A stretch of 64,000 bases of DNA from Ornithodoros turicata (lineage: Eukaryota; Arthropoda; Arachnida; Ixodida; Argasidae). Position numbers and translations under genes: made by a program. The notes under the pieces were generated by a model. It was not told the origin of the DNA. It worked only from the letters and a program-made list of their open reading frames with translations, and did no database searches. The DNA is taken from the NCBI RefSeq assembly GCF_037126465.1, contig NC_088201.1, positions 196,424,403 through 196,488,402 of the forward strand, in the 5' to 3' direction. This document shows positions 54,993-64,000 of the stretch, piece by piece (position 1 is the stretch's first letter; every line of letters begins with the position of its first letter).

Positions 54993-56274
54993 GTGAAAGT
55001 ACAGGCGTGTGTGAACGTTGTTGCTTTTTTACCATTCCCATCACTGCTATCAATCTCCTCATGCTTGGTCAACACATATAGAGAGTTAGGTTACGGTTAG
55101 GTTACGGTTAGGTTACGGTGTCACGGAAATGCATTTCGCTGCCGCACTGACCTACTTTGAAGCTTCTCTTTCATTGCACCACACCAATTTTTACGAAACA
55201 CTGCACATTTTACGCAGTACTCAAGACAAATTATTATTGTACCCAATTCGCGTGTAATAACTTCTGTTAAGCATAAAGGGTCATTTACACCTAGTTCTGG
55301 CACCTATCCTAAGGTCTGGTGCGAGATACCCAGAATACTATGGTGAAAAAAAAAAAAAAGAGAAAACGAACGCGGTGCTCTTCAACAAAAACGAAGCCGA
55401 AGCCCTCGGAGTGCTGGAGTGACGACATTGACTGCTTATAAAGACTAGCGCAGCCAAAGGGCTTCGGCTTCGTTTTTCTCCCTACTTCAGTGGCATTGCA
55501 GAGAGATTTCAGAGATGAGGATCCCACCCTCACAGGAGGAGGTCACGTTCCACGTGACCTTCCGACGTCACTGGCTCGAACCTACCTGCGCACTGCTAAC
55601 GATAGCCGCATAAGGGCCCAAACAGCTGTCCAGTGCTGGTATGGCAAAGTTTGGGTACTTCTAAACTAAAACAGGGTATGTAATTTATCCTGTGAGCACC
55701 AGACAAAAAATTTAAAAATAATTGACCAGAGCCCTATTACTCATACTTGAAAAAAGTACAACATTAAATACTCTTCAAAATAACTGGTTACTTTGAAGGT
55801 ACTCATGTTAAAATTTATTAAAATCACAGTCCAACGAATATTTGCAAAGTGAAGGTAAAATCGGTCGATTTTACTTGTAGTCTTGTTTTTCTGCAATTTA
55901 GCATACCTGCATGCACCTCTCCTCACTCTCGTCTGCGGATCTCTTGCCCAATAATGGCTTCCGTTGGGGATACCCGATAATATGCTCGGGGACAACGAAA
56001 GGGCACACTAAATGAAAATGAGCGAGCAAGTCTCCTTAAGATACAGCTACTATTTCGACCACATATCCCTCTGATTGATTAACATTTTTATCAGTACTCG
56101 CTCGATATGGCTCGATGAAGCACCTGTTATCTTTCCCGGCTTCCACATACCCCGAGCATAGCCAAGGCTAATGCCATAATGGTGTCGTGATGTTACATGT
56201 AAGGTTTGCCTACCAAGTGAGGCGGCACGTTGCACGTGCCACAGTGTAGGACTGCGGATAATTTAGACCACCTG
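54993..56274. other. No recognisable gene
   Basis: Contains a TTAGG-like microsatellite at 55085-55119 and a small hairpin (AAAACGAAGCCGAAGCCCT at 55387 and its inverse at 55458-55477). ORFs are unassigned. Confidence 0.4.
55085..55119 (+). repeat. (TTAGGTTACGG)n, three copies
   Basis: The 11-base unit GGTTAGGTTAC is repeated three times. It contains TTAGG, the arthropod telomere unit, but is not a pure telomeric repeat. Confidence 0.7.
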
Positions 56275-56425
56275 CACAAGCAGCACAATGTACTGAAACT
56301 CGAGGGCAATAGGGGTGGACGGGTAGGTGGAAGGCTTTCAACAGAATTGCAAAAATTAAGAACATTAATAAGACACATACCGGCCACCCGTATCGCACTC
56401 GACTTTCAGCACATTCTTCTGTTTT
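56275..56425. repeat. Diverged relative of the hairpin at 27149-27301
   Basis: CAATAGGGGTGGACGGGTAG and AATAAGACACATACCGG match the inverse strand of 27180-27255, and both arms (AATGTACTGAAACTCGAG and CTCGACTTTCAGCACATT) are present with mismatches. Confidence 0.7.
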
Positions 56426-56559
56426 GGTGCGGTGTATGATAGCTGCCTGTTATCGCGATCAAAAACGCCCCGCAACACGTGTCGGTTTTGCTTGCATGCT
56501 GACATCTTGATATCTGTTCGCAAGCGGATCTATTTAAGCGACCTCTGTCAGTATTCAGG

Positions 56560-56805
56560 AGGCATTTGCTGCGTGACCCTCCATGTTGTATTTTTCTTTA
56601 TGATCTCGTACTGGAATAAAGCAATTCCGTCTCCTCAGCAGATATAGTTCCTGCATGAAACACAACACCACCTCTTTGGAAATCTCCGACACACAGTGCT
56701 GAAAGCAATCTTTACCTTTCCCACATTGATACCGCCCTCGGCCGTGATCCAACGTGCGTTCTTCAGCTCAGCAAGCCAGCACGTTACTGAATGAGCTACC
56801 GAGGA
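56560..56805 (-). mobile_element. tRNA-derived SINE
   Basis: On the minus strand the head (56805-56735) reads like a tRNA: CCTCGGTAGCTCATTCAG (A box), TAACGTGCTGGCTTGC, then ACGTTGGATCACGGCCGAGG, where GTTGGATCA stands for the B box GGTTCGATC and CCTCGG/CCGAGG pairs as an end stem. A tRNA-unrelated body follows to about 56560. The decayed B box suggests an old copy transcribed originally by RNA polymerase III. Confidence 0.65.
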
Positions 56806-57019
56806 CTGTAAGGCTAATGCCAACGTGCATCTCAGGTCAACATATCGTCTTGTGCCTTCACTAATGCTGACGCGCTGCTCGCTTCTGGAGACTGCGCCGC
56901 ATAAGCCATTCTTCTTTTTTAAAAAAGTATATCGTAATCAAACAAAAGACCGAGAGACACAGGACACGTAGACAAATACAAAGAAGTACTCGAGGGAGTA
57001 ATTCTTTCTGTTTCTTTTA

Positions 57020-58610
57020 CCGCCGTATTCTTGAACGAGCCTCGACTCGAAACTCGACTCGAGCTGCTCCTCGAGGCCGGTTTTGCGCTTCATAAATCGA
57101 CCTTGACTCGAAACGCTCCTCCAGTGGAGGAATTCCTCCGTGCATTCCTCGAAAATCTCGAGGTAGCATTGGTGCTACCTCGAGAGCGCTCCTCAACTCG
57201 AGTTTGGCTGGTGTCATGGCGGAAGACAGATCGTTCGCTGCGTCCATCGACTGCGTTTTGTGTCACGATGGCCTTGAACTGGGTGCTGACAACATTACCA
57301 CTGAGCGACAACGTTCAATAAGGGGCCATCATACTCCTTTTGACCATTTTGATGATCACCTCATCATGAGTTCCTCATATGGTATACGGTACCGCTTCAT
57401 GAAGAAAACCGTACGAAGCCTTTTGGATACATTGCCAGTGGAGGAAAATGTGTGCAATCGTGGGCTGCCTCTACCTCCTGTGCTACAGCTGCCCTTCGAC
57501 ATGTGATTTTACGGCGTTAGGACTTTTCGAACTGCCACGGGAGACATTGTGAATGTGTCAGAAACGACGGTGTGTCGCGTTGTGGAAAAAATCCCACACC
57601 TTCTCGCAACCACACTTTTCAAGACAAGGTGTAATAAACTTTCCTTCTGTCGCGCTATTTAGAAAAAGGTGTGTTTGAAGGATGTTTTCGCGCAAAAAGT
57701 GGTGCAAAAAAAGAAACAGTGCATTGACTGGACATCTAAAAAAAAATAAACATCTGATCTGCCTCCTGAATGTTTTTCCGTAATCTTTATACTGTATCAA
57801 GCTGGCCCAACCCCTGACCCTGACCACCGAAACGGTGGTTTTTTTTCTCTCGTTCTTTTTTTTTTTTTTTTTTGCAGTTGTTGTTCCAATAGTACGAATC
57901 CCGTTTATTGGGTGGGATAACAGGCTCCACCGTTTAGGCAGAGCGCGATTGAGGGCCATAAAAGTTCGCACGACATGCTCGCGGTGACTCCCCAAGAGTG
58001 GTCTCCCCGATTCTTTGCTCGGGATTTGTTCTAAAATCTGTTTTGTTTGTTTGATTGTTTATAGCTACCCTCAAGGCGTTGGGTAAACGTACCCATCCGC
58101 TAACAAACAGTCATTCACGCAACATATTGTAACATAATAGAAGAGTGACAAGCAGTGACATCATCTTTCATATTATTTGATACGAGGTGACCATGTCATT
58201 AAGCTAGCTGCTGCCGTTGTGGTTGTAATTGCCAGACCAGAAAACTAGGAAACCTATCAGTCTGTTTGCCTGTTGGAAACACCTGCACCCTTCTTCGAAC
58301 TCTTGCAGACCTTTGTGTTTGTATTTGTAATGCACGTTGGTTGAAATAAAGTAAAGAATCACATTTATTTTTCATGCCATAAGTGTGTTTAAAGCAGGAT
58401 AATTAACATTTTCGAGTGATCACGAAAGGCGGCTGGGGACGAGACTACAGCTTTATTCGAGGACGGTTTCTCGAGGAGCGCCTTGGCGGAGGAATCTCCG
58501 AAGCGGGTTCATGAAACGCATGGGCTTTTCAAGTGGAGCAGCGCCACTTTCCTCCACTCGTTGGAGTCGAGGCGGAGCGTCGAGTCGAGGCTTGTTCAAG
58601 AATACGGCGG
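57020..58610. mobile_element. PIF/Harbinger element, internally deleted
   Basis: The ends CCGCCGTATTCTTGAACGAG and, inverted, CCGCCGTATTCTTGAACAAG give inverted repeats of about 31 bases (continuing CCTCGACTCGA), between TTA at 57017-57019 and 58611-58613. Three-base TWA duplications are the Harbinger signature. The element is 1.59 kb and holds only the first part of a transposase; the catalytic DDE part is absent. Confidence 0.85.
57216..57640 (+). pseudogene. HARBI1-like transposase, N-terminal part
   Basis: MAEDRSFAASIDCVL begins the frame. After RYRFMKKTVRSLLDTLPVEE come NRGLPLPPVLQLPFDM, then an in-frame stop, then FYGVRTFRTATGDIVNVSET and TVCRVVEKIPHLLA. The helix-turn-helix region (F.KETVR.L...NRG.PLPP..Q) and the FYATGTFQ-like block are typical of HARBI1/PIF transposases. 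Translation breaks near 57640 and the three catalytic acidic residues are not found. Of a normal length of about 350-400 residues, about 140 remain. Confidence 0.75.
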
Positions 58611-59323
58611 TTAGTTTCCCGTATCTCCCTGTTTTTCCTTCTTTTAATGATCATGTGCCAGTTGCATTGTATGCCCTATCGCTCCTTTTATTCCTCCTAA
58701 ACGTCTGTCAGTTTGAATTTTGAATGCAATTGAGCCACTGTATGCAATAAGGGGATGAATCGAAAAATCGCAAACCGAGAAAACTGCAAGTGAAGATTTG
58801 GTAAGGTAATTGCAGATAAGTTTCACCGAATAACGCAAATGCGAAATGTGTAACATATACGCATCTGTCTATCCTAATGCATGTCCCGTTAGCATCGTTT
58901 ATGCGTGTGTATTTATGCGTGTAACACAGGAGCATCACATATTCCCTTTTTATATATAACACAACACGCACAGGGTCTTAAGTGGACGAAAAAAAACTGT
59001 TTTCACGGGTCGGACTTTCACGGTGACGGTAGGATGGCCGAAGTTACCTTGGTGCAGTGGAGTAGCCTTGATCGTGGTTATCATGATGCTAAACGAGTAC
59101 AGTCCTGAAAATAATGTCCTCTCCGTCCGTCGTAGCAAAACTTAAGCTAGACCTTTGTATGCATGTGTAGAAAAGGGGCCTGATCTGACTGTTCACCCCA
59201 TTATCACACATGCATTTCCCGTTTCTTACCCTCCTATAGCGAGTCAATAGATTGCATTACGATTCGAAATTTTGTTTCGCAGGTATATACTGGTATGTAA
59301 ATGTCAATGCAAAAAAAGAGATA
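58611..59323. other. No recognisable gene
   Basis: Unassigned ORFs on both strands, none of a known family. Confidence 0.4.
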
Positions 59324-59499
59324 CAGTCAAACTCCTTTATAGCGAACACCTTTTTAACGAAAATACCACTACAGCAAATTTTTTTTGCGGTCCCGCTGGA
59401 GCCTATAGGTCCAATAATGGACATCCTTTTTAACGAAAATACCTTTACTGCGAATTTTTTTTGCTGTCCCCTGAGTTTCGTTGTAAAGGAGTTTGACTG
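59324..59499. mobile_element. 176-bp pogo/Tigger-like MITE
   Basis: CAGTCAAACTCCTTTATAGC and, inverted, CAGTCAAACTCCTTTACAAC with TA on both sides. CAGTCAAAC ends and a TA target are typical of pogo-group elements. An internal direct repeat (TTTTTAACGAAAATACC) is visible. Confidence 0.85.
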
Positions 59500-59884
59500 T
59501 ACTAAAATGGGGATAATTCTACTTATCCACTTATTGTATACAGAGGTTCAATTGTAGGATACTGAGTCGCACCCAAAAGTATTTAACATAGTATAACTTT
59601 AGTAGAGCATTTAGGTTGCGTACGTGTCAGTAGTAATAGGTCATGCCGAAGGACGGGCGATGAGAAAGTCAGACATGGACCCCTGACCCCTAGGCCGACT
59701 TAACCCGCGATTTTTTCGCACATTTAAATTTAGAGACCGGTCACTATCGGTCTATCTGGACTATCCGGACTATCGGTCACCTAGGTAGTGAGCGTGGGGG
59801 CGCTGTAAGATGCCAGGTATCCCACATATCTCACATCCCACCCTTCCAGTGCGAAATATCCCTATGACAAAAGGATACAGCACT
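59500..59884 (-). other. Possible 3' LTR start of a Ty3 element
   Basis: On the minus strand, directly after the integrase stop, a purine run (GGAAGGGTGGGATG) is followed by TGAGATATGTGGGATACC. This resembles a polypurine tract and LTR start, but I could not find the LTR end. Confidence 0.35.
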
Positions 59885-60710
59885 TAATTGTCGTCCATAA
59901 CGACATAGTCCAATAGACCTCGAGCAGGCTGGCGTTCTCGTTGAGGACATTGTAACGCAGTCACGGCTAAAGTAGAGTCATTGGTTGATACTTCCTGTTG
60001 CACTTCACTTGTTTCGGCTGTTGTTGCAGAGCGGTATCGAGATACTGCATCATTGGCTGCGCTGGTACAAGGTGGTCCTGTTGATACCGAGGTACTAATT
60101 GTGTTAGCATCGTCGACCAAGTATCGTGCCACGAATGGCAACACAAACGGCTTCAATTGTGAGATGTGAACTATTCGTTGACCACCCTGTGAAGGCTGAC
60201 TCGTTCCTGCTATCTTCTGTTCGGCAAAGGTCAGAGGAGTCTTTTGTTTCGTGACCTGATACAGGCTCTTGAAGCTGGGTTCTAACTTCTCTGCTTCCCG
60301 AAGAACTTGTTATTGACGGCATGCACAGACCACTTGACAAACCTCAAAATTGTGGTTACGATGTGTATTGTCATAGCGTCGCTTCCTTGTTGGATGAGTG
60401 CTTTCGGCGTTGTGGGCTTTACCTACCCTATTTTAAACCATGCGAAGGGTACAGTCATGTAACGTTGTTTCGTTCTCCAGTCGATGTTTTTGCCTGGGAA
60501 GCTTGAGAACGTACGCAAATAGAAGATCAAAAGGAGCTCTTGGAGCGTACGTTGCATGAAGACGTTATAGGCAATGCAACTTCAGTGAGTTTCTTTGGTC
60601 ACTGATCCAGTTGAGTTTCGCATACTCTCCATAGTGGTGTTACAAGTGAGCTGCTATTGCACTTAATTAAGCCATTGTTGGAAGCACGGTACACAACAGA
60701 GTGGTGCGAT
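59885..60710 (-). pseudogene. Ty3-type integrase C-terminal fragment
   Basis: Minus strand: NGLIKCNSSS (compare NGLVERFNxTL) near 60690, then in other frames EKLEPSFKSLYQVTKQKTPL, TFAEQKI and GGQRIVHISQLKPFVLPFVA, matching the integrase tail (KLxPRFxGPYxVxxQ...VHVSxLKPF). It ends ARGLLDYVVMDDN at the stop. Frame shifts separate the blocks, and the catalytic DDE core is not seen. It probably belongs with the RT at 62690-63720, same strand and correct order. Confidence 0.65.
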
Positions 60711-60857
60711 TGCACGTCATGCAGGTGTAAGAAGTGTTGATACTGGCGAGATTCAAGTCCTGATGTGTAGTCTGGACAGTGAAAGCTGACCAGACCTGTA
60801 GCCCCAAATATTATTATCAGAGACTACTAGGATATTTGTAGGGCAACCCGAAGACTT

Positions 60858-61130
60858 GTGGGCCACTATTACGACTTACTTATCAAAAGTAGAAGAATAG
60901 TAGAGAAGTTGTGTGCTAGTTTATCTCTTATGGATAATGACAAACTCATGACCGATCCTGATGATGTAGCTAACTTGTTCCATGACCACTTCAGTGATAT
61001 AATACATCGAGTTCTCTCAATGAAGAGCCCAGTACAGGCGGCTTTGTTACCCCCTTCAAACCCGGAACGCTTCCTTCTTGAAATGTCTAGGCCTCCGGAG
61101 GTTTTTACAGTTAAAATTCTCTTAATGTGA
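60858..61130 (+). pseudogene. LINE fragment, region before the RT palm
   Basis: LMTDPDDVANLFHDHFSDII and PPSNPERFLLEMSRPPEVFT look like the conserved stretch before the RT palm in CR1/L2/jockey-like LINEs (DxxxIAxxFNxYF...F.F.P.T..EV). Only about 90 codons remain. It sits between the two parts of the minus-strand Ty3 element, probably as an insertion. Confidence 0.45.
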
Positions 61131-62689
61131 CTATGAAACTATGTGACTATGTTTTCATCAGAAACAAAACATTTTTCAGACTCTAGAACCAAAATTTTAC
61201 CTTCGTCATGCGCGAGTAATCACGGGAGCGAATTTAAACGGGGCGGCAAAGGGAGTGCAGCTGGCGCCGCGCCGTGGCGAGCTGCCACGCGTAAACACAG
61301 CGGGCAACTTCACGCAACAACGGTCGAGTGACGTGTCGTCACAGGGGTGACACAAACCCGCCATTGTTGTAACTACCCTCAAGCGAGTGCTTTTGGCAAA
61401 ACTGTCATCTTGTCCTGGTCGCACGTCATAAAAACGTCATTTTGAGGTCATGTGACTTTATTTACATGTCGTTTTGCCGCTTACCGACATATTTTCGCCG
61501 TCATAACACCAAGAGATGACCGTATTTTGTCGTTGACCGTAAACTATGTGGTGCTTCTTCCGCAACATGGTAGCCCATTTCACCTTAGTTTAAGCACATC
61601 GCATCGGCTCGGTAAGTCTTAACGCGCGGTCATCATCACATCTTTGGAAGTTGTCAACAATACGAGGCTTTATGTGTAAAACTGCGCGTTTTATTGCGAG
61701 ATTATCGGATAAAAATAATTACCGTGATCGAAAAACATCCAAAACGTCGTCCAGAAACAACAACCGCATTGTTTACAAACGGTTTGGCCGCCGATCGCGG
61801 GCGCCGCCATCTTTAAGGTCACGTGTGCCTTGACGTTTGCTGTGACGTGCGACCAGGACCTGTCCAGGATGCATTGCGTTCGCGCAGCACGCTTTCGTCT
61901 ACGGAGCAATACATTGGATGCCACCCCTGTGCGTGTCGTGGTCCCGCTAGGACCATGCGCCGTAGGATACCGCATACGCGCTCATCGGGAGTGGAAATAT
62001 TCATGACGCCAGCTTCCACACGATGGTCGCAGCGTGTCACAGTCGCATGCAGTGGCATCCTGATGGCCGACATACCGAGACGATGTTGGATGGCTGGTTG
62101 CCCTAATTAGCGAATATTTCCATGATTGCGATTACGAAAGGGACGCTGAATCTCTTCAACGTACTGAACCTCAGTGTCGTTTGAAACAAGGCGTCCACAA
62201 TACTTGTCCACTCCGGGGAAAGAACATCCACCTAAACGGCGCAAAAGTGTGTGTACTTTTCGTTATTGGGGCTAACAAGCAGTCCGTGTGGTCCAAATGC
62301 CATAACAGATTTCATGATTGCATAAATGGGTTAATCCTCATCTGTGCAACCTGGAACCTCACGACCGCTTACCGCACACAAGACAGAGAGCGACAGAGCA
62401 AAGAGACAAAATAGAAGTTACCTAACCTAGTCACTTAACTCAGGTGGTACAGCTCTGCTGATACAGATAGATTCGCTTAGCATAATCTTTAAACCATACT
62501 TGAACAGAATATTTATGTAACATTGAATATGTGTATGCTCTCCTTTCTCTTCACTCATCTGCTTTAACGGTTGCAGGTAACTTCCTCAGCTGAGCCTAGC
62601 ACCCCTGAGGTGGGACAGAATGATTACTGCGACACACTATTCAGAGCAGTCAAATGGTATGCAGCTTCCTTTCAAATTCCTCTTTACAG
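61131..62689. other. No recognisable gene
   Basis: The expected integrase core of the Ty3 element should lie here but is not seen. A CpG-rich stretch at 61200-61330 and 61780-62100 has overlapping frames on both strands (61819-62073 minus, 61823-62110 plus) that I cannot assign. Confidence 0.4.
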
Positions 62690-63720
62690 CAGTGTCTTGC
62701 CTATCTTTTGGGATCTGTATAATGGACACCAGTGAACGCTAATGGCCTTCCAGACATTACTCTGTTGTTTATTCTCCTCCGCCGTTAATGCACGACTAGC
62801 ATACTCAATACCCACATCTCTGTTGTTCTGAGTTTGAGACAGGACTGTCCCGATAGCTACAGCGGAAGCATCACTTGCCATAGTAGCAAGGGCCGGTTGC
62901 TGGAAGCGTCCAAACAGTGGTCCTGTACGGACGGTCTGGGATGAAGATTCACATTCGGGGCTCCATGTGAAGATTCCAGTTCGAACTAGGGCTTGTGGGG
63001 GACAGCAATCTTCGAGAAATGTGGGATGAATCGTCGATAAAACGTTTGCAGCATGTAGAGAAGTCCAAAGTTCCTTTGTCGAGTGGGCTTAGTCGTTGTT
63101 TCCTCGCATGAGACAAAACAAACCCTAGGAACTTGATCGATTCCATACCGAATGGGCACGTTTCTAAGGAAACCTTCAAGCCACCGGCATGTGGTAGACC
63201 GTGAACTTGGTCTAAAAGCTCAATGAATTCAGAAAACGTTGTGTCAAAAAGTAAGATTTCATAGATATATCGCACACTGTACTTTGGATGTCGAGGTTGT
63301 AAGAAAATTTCATTAATAGCCCTCTGAAATGGTTGATTGTGGATGGTTCTGTGCGGTGCATTCTTAAGCCCGAATGGCATTCTTGTCCATTAAAATGTGC
63401 CAGAACAAGTTACAATTGACATTTTGGGCTGGTTACAAAAGCCTACGAATCTGCACATCGGCAAACTTCAGATCAAGAGCAACAAAGACTGACCAGCTAC
63501 CAATGTCATCCATAATGTCGTCAGCTCTAGGAAGAGATTGAATGACAGACTGAGTCATCTGTTGAGAGGGATGGATTTCACACACAACCTTTTTATGTTC
63601 TCTCGTGACGCAATGACTATGGGGAAAGCCCATCATCAGGTGGAATGGGCTTGATGACAGCGTTCTCATGAGAATAGTGGCGCATGAAACTTATTTTTCA
63701 TTGCAGTTCTGGATATTGTA
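62690..63720 (-). pseudogene. Ty3-type reverse transcriptase and RNase H fragment
   Basis: Minus strand: YPLPRxDDIxDxIG is readable as SLPRADDIMDDIGSWSVFVA followed by LDLKFADVQI (motif A, Asp kept). Then MPFGLKNAPH (motif B). The catalytic YLDDI reads YIYEI, so both Asp residues are lost. FGMESIKFLGFVLS follows as in the thumb. A frame from 62881 gives the RNase H start, MASDASAVAIGTVLSQTQNN, and IEYASRALTAEENK. Stops and frame shifts between blocks make it dead. Confidence 0.8.
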
Positions 63721-64000
63721 CCCTTAAGACTACGTCATTTAATTTTTCCGCAAGCTCTCTCGGTATTTCACCAGCCTACGAAGGACACATTTTAATGCAG
63801 CGGTGTCAAAGGCAGACATGTTTGTTGATATTGTTTATGTGCCTCTTGTGCTTGTAGTTCGAAGCTCAAAAGTATGCCGAGAATTTTGCGATATTTTCGT
63901 TCATTGATCAAACGCAAAGTAGTTATTTGTTGGCTGCACGTAACTAAACTGTGTTTAAGCAAGCATTGCATTAGAAGCTGTCTGAATAGGTCGGTTTGCC

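Noticed and set aside
1..64000. CRISPR arrays, operons, rRNA or intact tRNA genes
   Set aside because: No regularly spaced short repeats, no bacterial gene arrangement and no complete cloverleaf were seen; the sequence is eukaryotic in character.

Overview
This window reads as nuclear DNA of an arthropod, most likely a tick. The case is indirect: it holds many fragments of Penelope-like retroelements (PLEs) from several families, mariner, hAT, Harbinger, Ty3 and CR1/L2/jockey-like LINE remains, abundant foldback elements and microsatellites, and one host-type exon ending in a TRAF/MATH domain. There are no operons, ribosome-binding sites or dense long ORFs. The tick assignment is inference.

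Layout. 1-6100: a GC-rich foldback MITE, then two tandem-repeat arrays (units about 0.84-0.88 kb, then a degenerate 0.65-0.82 kb array) unusually rich in perfect TGACGTCA palindromes and in CTCF-like motifs. 6270-10360: direct copies of one PLE 3' end (GIY-YIG domain plus pseudo-LTR), tandem pseudo-LTRs, pieces of a second PLE family, and a 299-bp near-perfect palindrome. 12440-17543: a 535-bp foldback element, a 282-bp tandem repeat beside a Ty3-type LTR, and a TA-flanked MITE. 21393-21911: the only convincing host coding exon, a terminal TRAF/MATH exon on the minus strand. 23340-25780: a PLE scrap and a LINE split by an 813-bp hAT element. 26632-28292: a long foldback carrying two different hairpin insertions at almost the same site in its two arms, then a PLE remnant. 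29790-33782: PLE remnants with the best hammerhead-like core, then two nested elements with CCCA...TGGG ends whose termini are packed with short palindromic words. 35460-37240: a second LINE, cut by a 135-bp hairpin insertion with an 11-bp target duplication. 39740-45022: two complete but dead mariners on either side of a perfect 48-bp palindrome and a 107-bp satellite. 45858-54980: a cluster of three PLEs, one nearly full length with inverted terminal arms and a 12-bp target duplication; two DNA elements are inserted in this cluster and the empty sites can be reconstructed. 55085-64000: a telomere-like microsatellite, a tRNA-derived SINE, a deleted Harbinger, a pogo-like MITE and an interrupted Ty3 element.

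How it fits together: almost everything is self-replicating DNA nested in other self-replicating DNA. PLEs appear to have supplied RT/endonuclease sequence and short hairpin derivatives. DNA transposons supply foldbacks and MITEs. No cellular pathway is encoded here beyond the TRAF-like exon. All homology calls come from recognising motifs in the translations; no database was consulted.
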